DNA of 42,641 nucleotides from Phenylobacterium sp. Root700 (GCF_001429025.1 NZ_LMHT01000031.1:1-42641); one strand, 5' to 3'. Counted from the stretch's first letter, positions 31,800-40,425 are shown. Translations and numbers: made by a program. Notes: generated by a model not told the origin, from the sequence alone.

Positions 31800-33068
31800 C
31801 TAGTCCGGGTGGTCGGCCGCCGAGGCCGGCGCCACGTGCGGCGGGAATGCGTCGGCCAGGGGTTCGTACCTGGCCCGCGCCCGCTCGAGTCGCGCCCGCA
31901 TGTCCACTGCGGCCTCGGGGAAATTGCGCGCGACGCTGTAGTTCTCGCCTGGATCGATATCCATGTCGAACAGCAGCGGATAGCCGTCCAGCGCGATGTC
32001 GTAGGTCCGGTAATAGGACCGCGCCACGTACTTCCAGCGCGCCGTGCGGACCGCCGCGACCTTGGCGTTGTCGAACAGCACGATCTCCTCGTGCGGCGAC
32101 GCCGCCCCTTCCTTCAGAACGCCCGAGATATCGCGCCCGTCCAGTTCGCGGTCGGCGACCTGCGGCTTGCCGGCCATGGCCAACAGGGTCGGCAGCAGGT
32201 CGAGATTGCTGGCCAGGCCTGAGCTGACCTGCCCGGCCGGCAGGGTCCCCGGCTGGCGGGCGATGAACGGCACGCGGAAGCCGCCGTCCCAGGCCGAGCC
32301 GCCCTTGCGGTCGCGGAACGGACCCGATGATCCCTCGAACCACGGCCCGTTGTCGGAGGTGAAGGCCACCAGGGTGTCCTCGTCGAGGCCCAGCGCCTTC
32401 AGCTGCGCCAGCAGCCGGCCGACATTGCGGTCGATCTCCTCGACCACCTCGCCATAGGCGCCGCCCGGCGAGCCGGTCAGGTCGTCGGGATTGGGCTTCA
32501 GCGGAATGTGCGGGGCGGTCAGGGTCAGCAGCACGAAGAACGGCCGCTCGCGGTTCTCCTCGACGAAGGCGGCGGTGCGCTCGAAGAACTGCTGGGTCAG
32601 CTTGGAGAAGTCGGCCTTGCTCTCGCTCATCGGCGTCTGGCCGCTGTCGTAGAGCGCCAACGGTTTCATGTCGTGGCTGTAGGGCAGGCCGTAGAAGTGG
32701 TCGAAGCCATGGACCATCGGCGGCCAGTGCGGCGCCACATGGCCCAGGTGCCACTTGCCGATCAGGGCGCTCGTATAGTCCTCGCCCAGCGCCTTGGGGA
32801 TGGTCAGGGCGTCCACCGGCAGGCCGGTGGTGTCGGACGGCTGGATCACCTCGTGGGCCAGGCCGTTGCGGATCGCATACTGGCCGGTCAGCATCCCGGC
32901 CCGCGACGGCGTGCAGACATTGGCCGAGGCATAGAAGTCGGTCAGCCGCACGCCCTCTTGCGCCATGCGGTCAAGGTTCGGCGTGCGGATCACCTTGCCG
33001 CCGTCACAGCCTAGGTCGCCATAGCCCAGGTCGTCGGCGACGATGATGATGAAGTTGGGCTGGCGCAT
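31800..33068 (-). CDS. Arylsulfatase-type sulfatase
   Basis: A 422-aa sulfatase hydrolysing sulfate esters. The N-terminal metal site IIIVADDLGYGDLGC has Asp12 and Asp13, and the signature CTPSRAGMLTG carries Cys52, which must be converted to formylglycine by a sulfatase-modifying enzyme (CxPxR motif) not encoded in this window. Later metal and active-site residues are in VAFTSDNGPWFEG and GKWHLGH. No signal peptide is visible, unusual for this family because many sulfatases are periplasmic. Substrate unknown. It stands alone, ending seven bases from the DUF6481-like gene. Confidence 0.9.
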   Translation of the reverse strand: MRQPNFIIIVADDLGYGDLGCDGGKVIRTPNLDRMAQEGVRLTDFYASANVCTPSRAGMLTGQYAIRNGLAHEVIQPSDTTGLPVDALTIPKALGEDYTSALIGKWHLGHVAPHWPPMVHGFDHFYGLPYSHDMKPLALYDSGQTPMSESKADFSKLTQQFFERTAAFVEENRERPFFVLLTLTAPHIPLKPNPDDLTGSPGGAYGEVVEEIDRNVGRLLAQLKALGLDEDTLVAFTSDNGPWFEGSSGPFRDRKGGSAWDGGFRVPFIARQPGTLPAGQVSSGLASNLDLLPTLLAMAGKPQVADRELDGRDISGVLKEGAASPHEEIVLFDNAKVAAVRTARWKYVARSYYRTYDIALDGYPLLFDMDIDPGENYSVARNFPEAAVDMRARLERARARYEPLADAFPPHVAPASAADHPD

Positions 33069-33145
33069 GGGAACTCTTCGGAACGGGCGAATCTGCGCGC
33101 AACATCCACACCGCGCCCGCCGGTGTCATCCCCAAAGCGAGGCGC

Positions 33146-34066
33146 CTAGAGCTTCAGCAACCAGGTCTCGCTGATCAGGCCCGGGGCGATGGCGCCGTCC
33201 GGGTGACTTTCGACCAGCTCGAAACCGGCCCCGGCATAGACCGCCCGCGCCGCGGTCAGGATGCTCTGGGTCCAGAGGGTGATCTCGGCGTAGCCGGCGG
33301 CCCGCGCGAAGGCGACGCACTCGGCGACCAGCCGCTTGCCCAGCCCCAGGCCCCGGGCCGCGGGCTCGATCAGCAGCAGCCGCAGCTTGGCCTGACCGGG
33401 GACGTCGCTCCTGACCAGGAAGATCGTGCCGAGGATCTCGCCGCCGCGCTCGGCGATCCAACAGCGCTCACGCAGGGGGTCGAGGTTGTCGATGAAGTCG
33501 GCGGCGATCCGCGCCACCAGGGCCTCGAACCGCTCGTCCCATCCGTATTCGCGGGCGTAGAGCGCGCCGTGCCGATGAACCACCCAGCCCATGTCGCCGG
33601 GGCGGTGGGGCCGGAGTATGACCTCGCCGGCCGCCGGCGCCTTGAGCAGGGTTTCGATCTGCGCCATCGCCCCAGTCAACCGCGTCCGCTCCACCGTGGT
33701 GAGCGGGGCGATCAGGCCCTCCACGGCGCCCTCGGCCACCTGCCGCATGCCGTTATAGGCGTGGATGCCCTCGGAGCTCAGCCACACCATGACGCTGCGT
33801 CCGTCATGGCGTGAGGGCTCGCGGACCATCAGCCCCTCGGCCTCGAACCGTTTCAGGATGCGGCTGAGGTAGCCATTATCGAGCCCGGTGTTGGCGGCCA
33901 GCGCCTTGGGGCTGACGCCGTCCGGCGTCTGGGCGACCTCGTAGAGCACCCGCATTTCGGCCAGGCCGTAGGGCGATCCGAGATGCGCCTCGTCCAAGGC
34001 GCCGATCCTGCGGGTGTAGAACCGGTTGAACCGGCGAACAGCGGCGATGGCGTCCTTGGGCTGCAT
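33146..34066 (-). CDS. MarR-GNAT fusion protein
   Basis: A 306-aa fusion: an N-terminal MarR-type winged helix (about 1-140; SPKALAANTGLDNGYLSRILKRFEAEGL) and a C-terminal GNAT acetyltransferase domain (about 150-306), with acetyl-CoA motif ARGLGLGKRLVAECVAFARAAGY. Such fusions are known as helix-turn-helix/GNAT proteins, and a few act as regulators with acetyltransferase activity; the substrate here is unknown. GGGAGGAAA precedes the ATG. A perfect palindrome 30 bases upstream is the probable operator. A separate MarR gene lies just upstream on the same strand. Confidence 0.88.
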   Translation of the reverse strand: MQPKDAIAAVRRFNRFYTRRIGALDEAHLGSPYGLAEMRVLYEVAQTPDGVSPKALAANTGLDNGYLSRILKRFEAEGLMVREPSRHDGRSVMVWLSSEGIHAYNGMRQVAEGAVEGLIAPLTTVERTRLTGAMAQIETLLKAPAAGEVILRPHRPGDMGWVVHRHGALYAREYGWDERFEALVARIAADFIDNLDPLRERCWIAERGGEILGTIFLVRSDVPGQAKLRLLLIEPAARGLGLGKRLVAECVAFARAAGYAEITLWTQSILTAARAVYAGAGFELVESHPDGAIAPGLISETWLLKL

Positions 34067-34095
34067 GAGTTTCCTCCCAGGCCATCATTTTACCG

Positions 34096-34116
34096 ATAGT
34101 TGACGCAGTCAACTAT
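34096..34116. promoter_or_regulatory. Operator palindrome upstream of the MarR-GNAT gene
   Basis: ATAGTTGAC-GCA-GTCAACTAT, a perfect 9-bp inverted repeat with 3-base centre, lies 29 bases upstream of the MarR-GNAT start and touches the stop codon of the upstream MarR gene. Its size and symmetry fit a MarR-dimer site. Confidence 0.7.
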
Positions 34117-34565
34117 GTTGTTTTAGGCGGCTTTTGCGCTGCGCGACGCGCCGTCAGGGTCAGCAGCTCGGACGCCATGTCGAGCCAGGTCGGGGTCAAG
34201 CCCTCGGCCAGGCTTTCGAGCCACACCCCCTTGCGCCGCAAGGCTTCGGCGTGGGCCGCGCAGCCCTGATCGGTCATCGACAACAGGTGCGCGCGGGCAT
34301 GTTCGGGGTTGCGGGCGTAGGCCGCCAGCCCCCGATCGACCAGATCGTCGGCCAGTCGCTGCACGGCCTGGCGGCTCAGGCCCAGCACCCGGGCGATTTG
34401 CGAGACCGTGCGCGGTTGCGAGCGCTCCAGGACGTCCAGAATCTGCCCGCGCGCGCTGCTTAGGCCAAGATCGGCGACAAGGTTGTCGAAGGCGCCGGTC
34501 ATCACCGCGCCAGCCTTGGTCGAGGCTTGGAAGAGCCGCAGCAGGGCGTCGGCGTTTGAATTCAT
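34113..34565 (-). CDS. MarR-family transcriptional regulator
   Basis: A 150-aa MarR protein with the expected helices: VADLGLSSARGQILDVLERS, TVSQIARVLGLSRQAVQRLADDLVDRGLAAYA as recognition helix, and the wing NPEHARAHLLSMTDQG. Ligand unknown. The ATG at 34565 has no ribosome site; TTGACA at 34600-34595 with a -10-like element just before the ATG suggests a leaderless message. Overlapping ATTGTC/GACAAT palindromes upstream are likely autoregulatory sites and could also affect the divergent dehydrogenase gene. It ends inside the MarR-GNAT operator. Confidence 0.87.
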   Translation of the reverse strand: MNSNADALLRLFQASTKAGAVMTGAFDNLVADLGLSSARGQILDVLERSQPRTVSQIARVLGLSRQAVQRLADDLVDRGLAAYARNPEHARAHLLSMTDQGCAAHAEALRRKGVWLESLAEGLTPTWLDMASELLTLTARRAAQKPPKTT

Positions 34566-34573
34566 GTCAATGA

Positions 34574-34598
34574 ATTGTCATTTCGACAATAGATTGTC
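34574..34598. promoter_or_regulatory. Overlapping MarR-type palindromes between marR and a dehydrogenase gene
   Basis: ATTGTC (34574-34579), GACAAT (34585-34590) and ATTGTC (34593-34598) form two overlapping inverted repeats sharing the middle arm, with 5- and 2-base centres. A further TTGTC occurs near 34614. They overlap the presumed marR promoter (TTGACA, 34600-34595, - strand) and precede the + strand start at 34648, so one protein could control both directions. Confidence 0.55.
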
Positions 34599-34647
34599 AA
34601 TTTTCCCGCGCCATTGTCGAGGGCGGCCGCGCGGCTAAAGTCGGGGC

Positions 34648-35634
34648 ATGCAAGCTTTCATGTTCCGTACGCCCTACGACCGCATCGCCGGACGCATCGC
34701 CGCCATGGCGCCCGATCTGGACGTCGTCGTGCTGGAACCGGACGGCGGCCTGACGCTGAACGGTCAGACTTTCGACGCCGCGGGGCTGAAGCCCGACATC
34801 TGGTGGCTGACGCTCGAGGCCTTCGGCGCCCAGACCAAGGACTACTTCGGTCGACTGAAGGCCTCGGCGGACGCGCGGTGGGTGCAGACGGTGTTCGCCG
34901 GGGTCGAGAACCCGGTGTTCAAGCCCCTGGCTCGCGAGGGCCTGCTGGTGACCAACTCCAGCGCCCAGGCTCCGGCCATCGCCGAGTACGTGAGCGTCCA
35001 CGCGCTCAGCCTGCTGCACCCGATCGCCGAGCAGCAGGCCCACCAGGACGCCCGCACCTGGAAGCCGGTGAACTTCCGCGAGGTCGGTCAGACCCGCTGG
35101 CTGATCGTCGGCTTCGGCAATATCGGCCGCGAGATCGCCGTCCGCGCCAAGGCGTTCGGGGCGCAGGTCGAGGCGGTGCGACGCGCCGCCTCCGCCGAGG
35201 GCCTGGCCGACGCCGTCTCCACCCTCGCCGACCTGCCGGAACGGCTGCCCGACGCCGACGTGGTCGTCCTGGCCTGCGCGCTCAACGACGAGACCCGCGA
35301 CCTGGCGAACGCCGAATTCTTCGCGGCGATGAAGCCCGGCTCGATCCTGATCAATATCGGCCGCGGCGGCCTGGTCGACGAGGACGCCCTGCGCACGGCC
35401 CTGGACGCCGACAAACCCGCCCACGCGGTGCTCGACGTCTTCAAGACCGAGCCCCTGCCCGCCGACAGCTGGTTCTGGGACCATCCGAAGGTCCGGGTGA
35501 CACCCCACGCCTCCAATCGGGGCGCGCTGACCGGGGAGCGCGGCGACGCCCTGTTCCTGGGGAACCTGGGCCTCTACCTGCGCGGCGAGCCGCTGCGCAA
35601 CCGCGTCAACCCGGCCGATATCGGGGTGGGCTAG
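34648..35634 (+). CDS. D-isomer-specific 2-hydroxyacid dehydrogenase-like protein
   Basis: A 328-aa NAD-binding dehydrogenase. The Rossmann loop IVGFGNIGREIA starts about residue 151; CALNDETRDLANAEFFAAMKPGSILINIGRGGLVDEDAL has the catalytic region's Asp and the strand ILINIGRG; and the active-site His is in TPHASNRG. The first 140 residues form the substrate domain and are divergent. Substrate unknown: family enzymes reduce glyoxylate, hydroxypyruvate and other 2-ketoacids. It is divergent from marR with overlapping palindromes between them. Its TAG overlaps the TAG of the converging TPR gene (shared CTAG). Confidence 0.85.
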   Translation: MQAFMFRTPYDRIAGRIAAMAPDLDVVVLEPDGGLTLNGQTFDAAGLKPDIWWLTLEAFGAQTKDYFGRLKASADARWVQTVFAGVENPVFKPLAREGLLVTNSSAQAPAIAEYVSVHALSLLHPIAEQQAHQDARTWKPVNFREVGQTRWLIVGFGNIGREIAVRAKAFGAQVEAVRRAASAEGLADAVSTLADLPERLPDADVVVLACALNDETRDLANAEFFAAMKPGSILINIGRGGLVDEDALRTALDADKPAHAVLDVFKTEPLPADSWFWDHPKVRVTPHASNRGALTGERGDALFLGNLGLYLRGEPLRNRVNPADIGVG

Positions 35635-36283
35635 GCCCCGATCTTGGGATCAAGGCGCCGGGCCTGGGCCTTGTCGGCCTGCGCCCCCTTGGCGTCGCCG
35701 AGCTCGGCTTTCGACAGCCCCCGCGCCCACCAGACGGACGCCACGTTCGGGTCGCCCTTGAGGGCGGCGTCCAGGACCTCGACCGCCTGCAGATGGTCGC
35801 CCATCCGCCGATAGATCTCCGCCTTCCACGCCAGATACACGGGCTGGTCGGGAAACAGGGCCAGCGCCTGGTTGATATCCTTCAGGGCGCGGTCGTAGCG
35901 CTCCAGCTCCCGATAGGCGATCGAGCGACTGGCGTAGACCGAGCCGTGCTCGGGGTCGGCGGCCTGCGCCGCGTCAAAATCCTTGACCGCCTCGGCGTAC
36001 CTTTCCGCGCCGAGTTCCAATCGCCCGCGGCTGTGCAAGGCGTAGACCGACTTCGGCTCGATCTTCAGCGCGGCCTCGACGTCGGCCCTCGCCCCGGCGT
36101 TGTCCCCGATGAAGGCGCGCGTCATCCCACGATCGACCAGCAGTTCGGCGTTGACCGGATCGATCTGAACAGCGCGGTCATAGGCCTCAAGCGCCGGCTT
36201 CGCCTTGTCGCCGCGACGACGGACGGGCCAAGGCACAAGACCAGGCAAATGCTGGCGGCTGTCGCCGCTCTAAACGAAAACAC
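35631..36283 (-). pseudogene. TPR-repeat protein with apparent frameshift between signal peptide and repeats
   Basis: The body (35631 to about 36215) encodes five or so tetratricopeptide repeats (AYDRAVQIDPVNAELLVDRG, AALKIEPKSVYALHSRG). Its own frame opens only with a weak TTG at 36248 and has no export signal. In another frame, a GTG at 36283 behind GGGGGA encodes FSFRAATAASICLVLCLGPSVVAAT, a convincing Sec signal peptide that runs out near 36215. Joining the two frames would give a secreted TPR protein, so a one- or two-base change or small deletion near 36200-36220 is suspected; a sequencing error is possible. If no shift exists, a cytoplasmic 205-aa TPR protein remains. Its stop is shared (CTAG) with the converging dehydrogenase gene. 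Confidence 0.55.
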
Positions 36284-36346
36284 GCAATCCCCCCGACCGC
36301 TCAACCCTAGGGTATAGGGCGGCAGGAAGAATGAAAAGTGAACAAA

Positions 36347-36748
36347 TCAGGCTTCGACGGTCATCTGGGTCTGCAGCACCAGGGCCAGGAGCTTGCCGTC
36401 GGCGTTGGTGATCCGGGTCTGCCAGACGCTGGAACGACGGCCGATGTGGAGGGGAACGGCCTCTCCCTCGACCGTCGTGCCGACCTTGGCCGAGCCCAGG
36501 AAGTTGGTCTTGGATTCCAAGGTCGTGGTCCGCGCCCCGTCCGGCAGGTTGAGGAAGCCGCCGACCGCGCCCAAGGCGTCGGCGAAGGCCATGAACGCCC
36601 CGCCGTGCAGGATACCGCCCGCCGTACAGAGATCCTCGCGCACCACCAGGCGGCCGGTGACCCGCGCCTTGGTCCGCTCCACGATCTCAACGCCCATGAG
36701 GTTGGAAAACGGCATGCCGGTTTCGGGGGTCGCGGTGTCCGTCCTCAT
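36347..36748 (-). CDS. PaaI-family hotdog thioesterase
   Basis: A 133-aa single-hotdog thioesterase. LCTAGGILHGGAFMAFADALGAVGGF carries the HGGxxxxxxD motif of the PaaI/YdiI type, with the catalytic Asp on the long helix, and TTLESKTNFLGSAKVGTTVEGEA forms the following strands. Substrates are aryl- or acyl-CoA; this member's is unknown. GGAG lies ahead of the ATG. It follows the EF-hand gene on the same strand by 20 bases and is probably co-transcribed, although no shared function is obvious. Confidence 0.88.
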   Translation of the reverse strand: MRTDTATPETGMPFSNLMGVEIVERTKARVTGRLVVREDLCTAGGILHGGAFMAFADALGAVGGFLNLPDGARTTTLESKTNFLGSAKVGTTVEGEAVPLHIGRRSSVWQTRITNADGKLLALVLQTQMTVEA

Positions 36749-36768
36749 GAGCGTGCTCCGTCGCTGGC

Positions 36769-37413
36769 CTAGACGCCAGAAAGCGGCTCGGTCGGCGCGG
36801 GGTCAATAACCTCGTTGGTAGCGAGTTCCGGCGTGGCCGGCGGCGTCTCGACCGGCTCTTCGCCGCGGACCGGACGCTTTAACGCCGCCGTCAGTTCGTC
36901 GATGGAGACCTTGCCGTCCTTGTTGGCGTCGAGTCTGTCGAAAGCTCGCTCCGCCTGAGCGCCGCGTCCTTCGGCGTAGCCCGACTTGCCCGGCAGCGCG
37001 TCCTTGAGCTCAGTCAGGGTGAAGGCGTCGTCGTCGTCCTGGTCGATGGCCGCCACCAGATGCTCAGCCAGGCCGCCGCCGGCGGCCGCCTGTTGCGCGA
37101 TCAGGGCGTCGAGGGTCTTGGGGCCAAACCGCCCGCCGGCGGGAGGCTCCGGCAAGATCGGCTTTCCAGCGGCTGGGGCCTCCAGGGCGGCAAAAAGCGC
37201 CTGGGCGGGCCGGCCATTCTTGCCCTGTCCCTGCTTCTCGATCGCCGACAGCTCGGCCACGGTCAGCTTCCCGTCGCCATCAGCGTCCAACCTGGCCGCA
37301 ATCCGTTGCTGGGCCACGGTTGTGGGATCATCGGCCTTGCCTGGCCGACGGCTCTGGGATGCGAAATCCGGCGCCGCGGGGCGCATGTTTTGCGAGGGTC
37401 CGTTGATGGACAT
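36769..37413 (-). CDS. EF-hand calcium-binding protein
   Basis: A 214-aa protein with three clear EF-hand loops: Asp43 to Glu54 (DADGDGKLTVAE), Asp124 to Glu135 (DQDDDDAFTLTE) and Asp162 to Glu173 (DANKDGKVSIDE), each 12 residues with acidic ligands at positions 1, 3, 5 and 12, position 3 of the last being Asn. Loops one and three are canonical; the second lacks the usual Gly. A Gly/Pro-rich stretch (about 80-115) separates loops one and two. No signal peptide is seen although many bacterial EF-hand proteins are exported. The ATG at 37413 has GGAGG upstream; the frame continues beyond it only under the asd gene. Confidence 0.82.
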   Translation of the reverse strand: MSINGPSQNMRPAAPDFASQSRRPGKADDPTTVAQQRIAARLDADGDGKLTVAELSAIEKQGQGKNGRPAQALFAALEAPAAGKPILPEPPAGGRFGPKTLDALIAQQAAAGGGLAEHLVAAIDQDDDDAFTLTELKDALPGKSGYAEGRGAQAERAFDRLDANKDGKVSIDELTAALKRPVRGEEPVETPPATPELATNEVIDPAPTEPLSGV

Positions 37414-37548
37414 CGGTCGTCCTCCGTTATCTTTGGACGACCCCACGCAACGCTCGTGCCAGCAGGGCCGCGAGAAGCGCTCGCGTTGCGCCCGCGCGCA
37501 GGGCGGCGTAAGGGAACGCTCCGCTTTGAAGACTAGAAGGAGACCGCC

Positions 37549-38580
37549 ATGGGCTATCGTGTGGCCGTGGTCGGCGCCACGGGTAATGTGGGCCGCGAAA
37601 TGCTGAACATCCTCGAGGAAGTGAACTTCCCCGTCGACAAGATGCACGCGATCGCCAGCCGCAAATCCATCGGCGTGGAAGTGTCCTTCGGCGACAAGAT
37701 CATCAAGTGCGAGGACGTCGAGCAATTCGACTTCTCCACCGTCGACGTCGTGCTGATGAGCGTGTCCGGCTCGTTCTCCAAGGAATGGGCGCCCAAGATC
37801 GGCGCCGCCGGCCCCATCGTCATCGACAATTCGTCGGCCTGGCGCATGGACCCCGACGTGCCGCTGATCGTTCCGGAAGTGAACCCGGACGACGTCAGCT
37901 ATGCCGGCAAGAAGAACATCATCGCCAACCCGAACTGCTCCACCGCTCAGCTGGTGGTGGCGCTTAAGCCGCTGCACGACCGCGCGCGCATCAAGCGGGT
38001 GGTGGTCGCGACCTACCAGTCGGTCTCCGGCGCCGGCAAGGAAGGCATGGACGAGCTCTGGGATCAGACCAAAGGCGTCTTCGTCCTGGGCGCTCCTGAG
38101 CCCAAGAAGTTCCCCAAGCAGATCGCCTTCAACGTCATCCCCTTCATCGGCGCCTTCAACGAGGACGGCTACACCGACGAAGAGGCCAAGATGTGGAACG
38201 AGGTCCACAAGATGATCGACCCGTCGATCGCGCTCACCGTGACCTGCGTCCGCGTGCCGGTCATGGTCGGCCACTCCGAGGCGGTGAACATCGAGTTCCA
38301 CGATCCGATCGACGAGGACGAGGCCCGCGACCTGCTGCGCGAGAGCCCCGGCCTGCTGGTCATCGATCAGCGTAACGACAAGGGCTACATGACGCCCAAG
38401 GAAGCTCAAGGCGAGTTCCCGGTCTTCGTCAGCCGCATCCGCAAGGACACCACCGTCGAGAACGGCCTGAACATGTGGGTCGTCGCCGACAACCTGCGCA
38501 AGGGCGCGGCGCTGAACGCGGTGCAGATCGCCGAACTGCTGCACGAGCGCGGCCTACTGAAGACCAAGACCGTCGCCTAG
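37549..38580 (+). CDS. asd: Aspartate-semialdehyde dehydrogenase
   Basis: A 343-aa NADPH enzyme reducing aspartyl phosphate to aspartate semialdehyde for lysine, threonine, methionine and diaminopimelate synthesis. It starts with the Rossmann loop VAVVGATGNVGREML; the catalytic thiol Cys130 is in NPNCSTAQLVVALKPLH; VSGAGKEGMDEL and VPVMVGHSEAVNIEF mark the substrate region. AAGGAGA precedes the ATG. Its own promoter must lie in the 135 bases shared with the divergent EF-hand gene. Probably essential. Size is usual. Confidence 0.97.
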   Translation: MGYRVAVVGATGNVGREMLNILEEVNFPVDKMHAIASRKSIGVEVSFGDKIIKCEDVEQFDFSTVDVVLMSVSGSFSKEWAPKIGAAGPIVIDNSSAWRMDPDVPLIVPEVNPDDVSYAGKKNIIANPNCSTAQLVVALKPLHDRARIKRVVVATYQSVSGAGKEGMDELWDQTKGVFVLGAPEPKKFPKQIAFNVIPFIGAFNEDGYTDEEAKMWNEVHKMIDPSIALTVTCVRVPVMVGHSEAVNIEFHDPIDEDEARDLLRESPGLLVIDQRNDKGYMTPKEAQGEFPVFVSRIRKDTTVENGLNMWVVADNLRKGAALNAVQIAELLHERGLLKTKTVA

Positions 38581-38612
38581 GATATCGACAGGCGGGTAGG
38601 ACGGCTTGCCTC

Positions 38613-39374
38613 CTACCCGCCCAGTTTCGACAGGGCGAAGGCGGCGAGGAATCCCGCCACGGTGATCAGGCCCGCATATTCGCGGGTCACGGCGAAGGCC
38701 TCCGGGATCATGGTGTCGACCAGCATGGCCAGGATCGCGCCGGCCGCCACAGCCGTCACCGCGGCGATGATCAGCGGGTCGGCGCCGACCAGCAGGGTCG
38801 CCCCGGCATAGGCCGCGACGCCCGAGGCCAGGGCGATCACACCCCACACCCCAAAGATGTAGCCCGCCCCACGCCCGGCCTTGCGCATGCCCGCGGCGCT
38901 GGAAAGTCCCTCGGGCAGGTTCGAGAGGAACACCGCCGCCACCGTCGCGGCGCTGACGCCCACCCCGCCCAGCAGGCTGGCGCCGATCACCACGCTCTCG
39001 GGGATGCCGTCCAGCAGCGCCCCGGCGGCGATGGCCAGGCCCGAGCCTTCGGAGCTGTGCTGCTGGCGTTCGGTCGGGTGATGACCCGAGCGTTTGCGAT
39101 GTCCGCCGCCCGCCTTGGTGATGGCGATGTTGACGCCGGTGAAGATGGCCGCGCCGGTCAGGAAGCCCGCCGCCGTGGCCGGGAACCCGCCCATGGCGAA
39201 CGCCTCGTCCATCAACTCGAAAGCCACGGCCGAGATCAGCACCCCCGACCCCATGGCCATGACGGCCGCCACCAATCGCGGCGGGATCGAGATGAAATAG
39301 GCGACGCCGGCGCCCAACAGCAGGGCCGAGCCGGCGACCAGCCCCCAGAACCCGGCCTCGATGGGCGGCGACAT
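38613..39374 (-). CDS. ZIP-family metal transporter
   Basis: A 253-aa membrane protein of the ZIP family that imports zinc or other divalent metals. Eight helices can be followed. Metal-site helices carry AAGALLDGIPESVVIGASL (H/N-less start, IPE motif) and FLSNLPEGLSSAAGM (NxPEG motif), as in bacterial ZIPs. A His-rich cytoplasmic loop (GGGHRKRSGHHPTERQQHSS, about 90-110) fits metal binding. In TM4 the usual His of the HNxPEG pattern is Asp (LLDGIPES), which occurs in the ZupT-distant branch. GAGGAG precedes the ATG. Metal specificity is not predictable. It converges with asd. Confidence 0.87.
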   Translation of the reverse strand: MSPPIEAGFWGLVAGSALLLGAGVAYFISIPPRLVAAVMAMGSGVLISAVAFELMDEAFAMGGFPATAAGFLTGAAIFTGVNIAITKAGGGHRKRSGHHPTERQQHSSEGSGLAIAAGALLDGIPESVVIGASLLGGVGVSAATVAAVFLSNLPEGLSSAAGMRKAGRGAGYIFGVWGVIALASGVAAYAGATLLVGADPLIIAAVTAVAAGAILAMLVDTMIPEAFAVTREYAGLITVAGFLAAFALSKLGG

Positions 39375-39516
39375 GCAAGGCTCCTCAAAGCCGCGTCCGA
39401 AGGCCGCTACAGTTTCACGGAAAGGGCCTTGCCGGAAAGGTCATACGGCATAGGTATGGGGGCTCCTGGCCGCCCTGCGCCGTCCCCCTCGAACATCCTG
39501 ACCGAAAGACCGCGCC

Positions 39517-40425
39517 GTGGCCAAGGACGCCTCCGCCCAGACCAACAACGCCGCGCTTTGGGCGGGCATGCTCTGCTACGTGATCTGGGGCATCGTCCCG
39601 CTGGCCTTCCAGGTCATGGGCCGCCTCGATATCGGCGCCTGGGAGATCCTGGCCCACCGCACCCTGTGGGCCGTGCCGACCGCCTTCCTGTTCGTGATCC
39701 TGGCCCGCCAGACGCCGCAATTGCTCCAGGTGCTGCGCCAACCGCGGGTGATGGCCTGGCTGACGCTGTCGGCCGCCATCATCGCGGTCAATTGGCTGGT
39801 CTTCATCTGGGCGGTGAACAACGGCCGGGTGCTGGAGACCAGCCTGGGCTATTTCATCAATCCGCTGATGGCGATGGCCGCCGGCGCGCTGATCTTCCGC
39901 GAGAGGATCGACGCGGTCGGCAAGGGCGCGATCGGCCTGGCGGCGGTCGGCGTGACCATCCAGGCCATTGCGCTCGGCCACCTGCCGATCGTCTCCCTGA
40001 CCCTGGCCGTCACCTTCTGCGCCTATGGCGTGATCCGCAAACGGGTGGCCGCCGAGGCCCAGACCGGCCTGTTCATCGAGTGCCTGATCCTCGCCGTTCC
40101 GGGACTGGTCCTGATCGCCTGGCTGGAACGCACCGGCGCGGGGCACTTCACCACCAGCCAGGCCTCGGCCCTTTGGCTGCTGGCCTGCGGGCCGATGACC
40201 GCCATCCCGCTGATGCTGTTCTCCTGGGCCGCCCGCCGCATCCCGTTCTCGGCCATGGGCTTCCTGCAGTTCATCGCCCCCAGCATGACCTTCGTCATGG
40301 GCGTGATGCAGGGCGAGCGCTTCACCGCCCTGCGCGGCGTCTCGTTCGGCTTCATCTGGTGCGGCGCGGCGGTCTTCGCCTACGGCGCCTGGCGTCGCAG
40401 CCGTTTGCTGCGGGCGGCGACGTAG
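39517..40425 (+). CDS. rarD: RarD/EamA-family permease
   Basis: A 302-aa inner-membrane protein of the drug/metabolite transporter superfamily, RarD type, with ten hydrophobic helices in two EamA repeats. Recognisable RarD stretches are WGIVPLAFQVM, EILAHRTLWAVP, NWLVFIWAVNNGRVLETSLGYFINPL and AMGFLQFIAPSMTFVMGV. Substrate unknown despite the old chloramphenicol-sensitivity name. Start is GTG with weak ribosome site. Its TAG stop lies inside the terminal inverted repeat of palindrome copy B. Confidence 0.9.
   Translation: MAKDASAQTNNAALWAGMLCYVIWGIVPLAFQVMGRLDIGAWEILAHRTLWAVPTAFLFVILARQTPQLLQVLRQPRVMAWLTLSAAIIAVNWLVFIWAVNNGRVLETSLGYFINPLMAMAAGALIFRERIDAVGKGAIGLAAVGVTIQAIALGHLPIVSLTLAVTFCAYGVIRKRVAAEAQTGLFIECLILAVPGLVLIAWLERTGAGHFTTSQASALWLLACGPMTAIPLMLFSWAARRIPFSAMGFLQFIAPSMTFVMGVMQGERFTALRGVSFGFIWCGAAVFAYGAWRRSRLLRAAT

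Noticed and set aside
37414..38544. Upstream extension of the EF-hand frame
   Set aside because: It lies antisense to asd; the ATG at 37413 has a good ribosome site and the EF-hand content is all after it.
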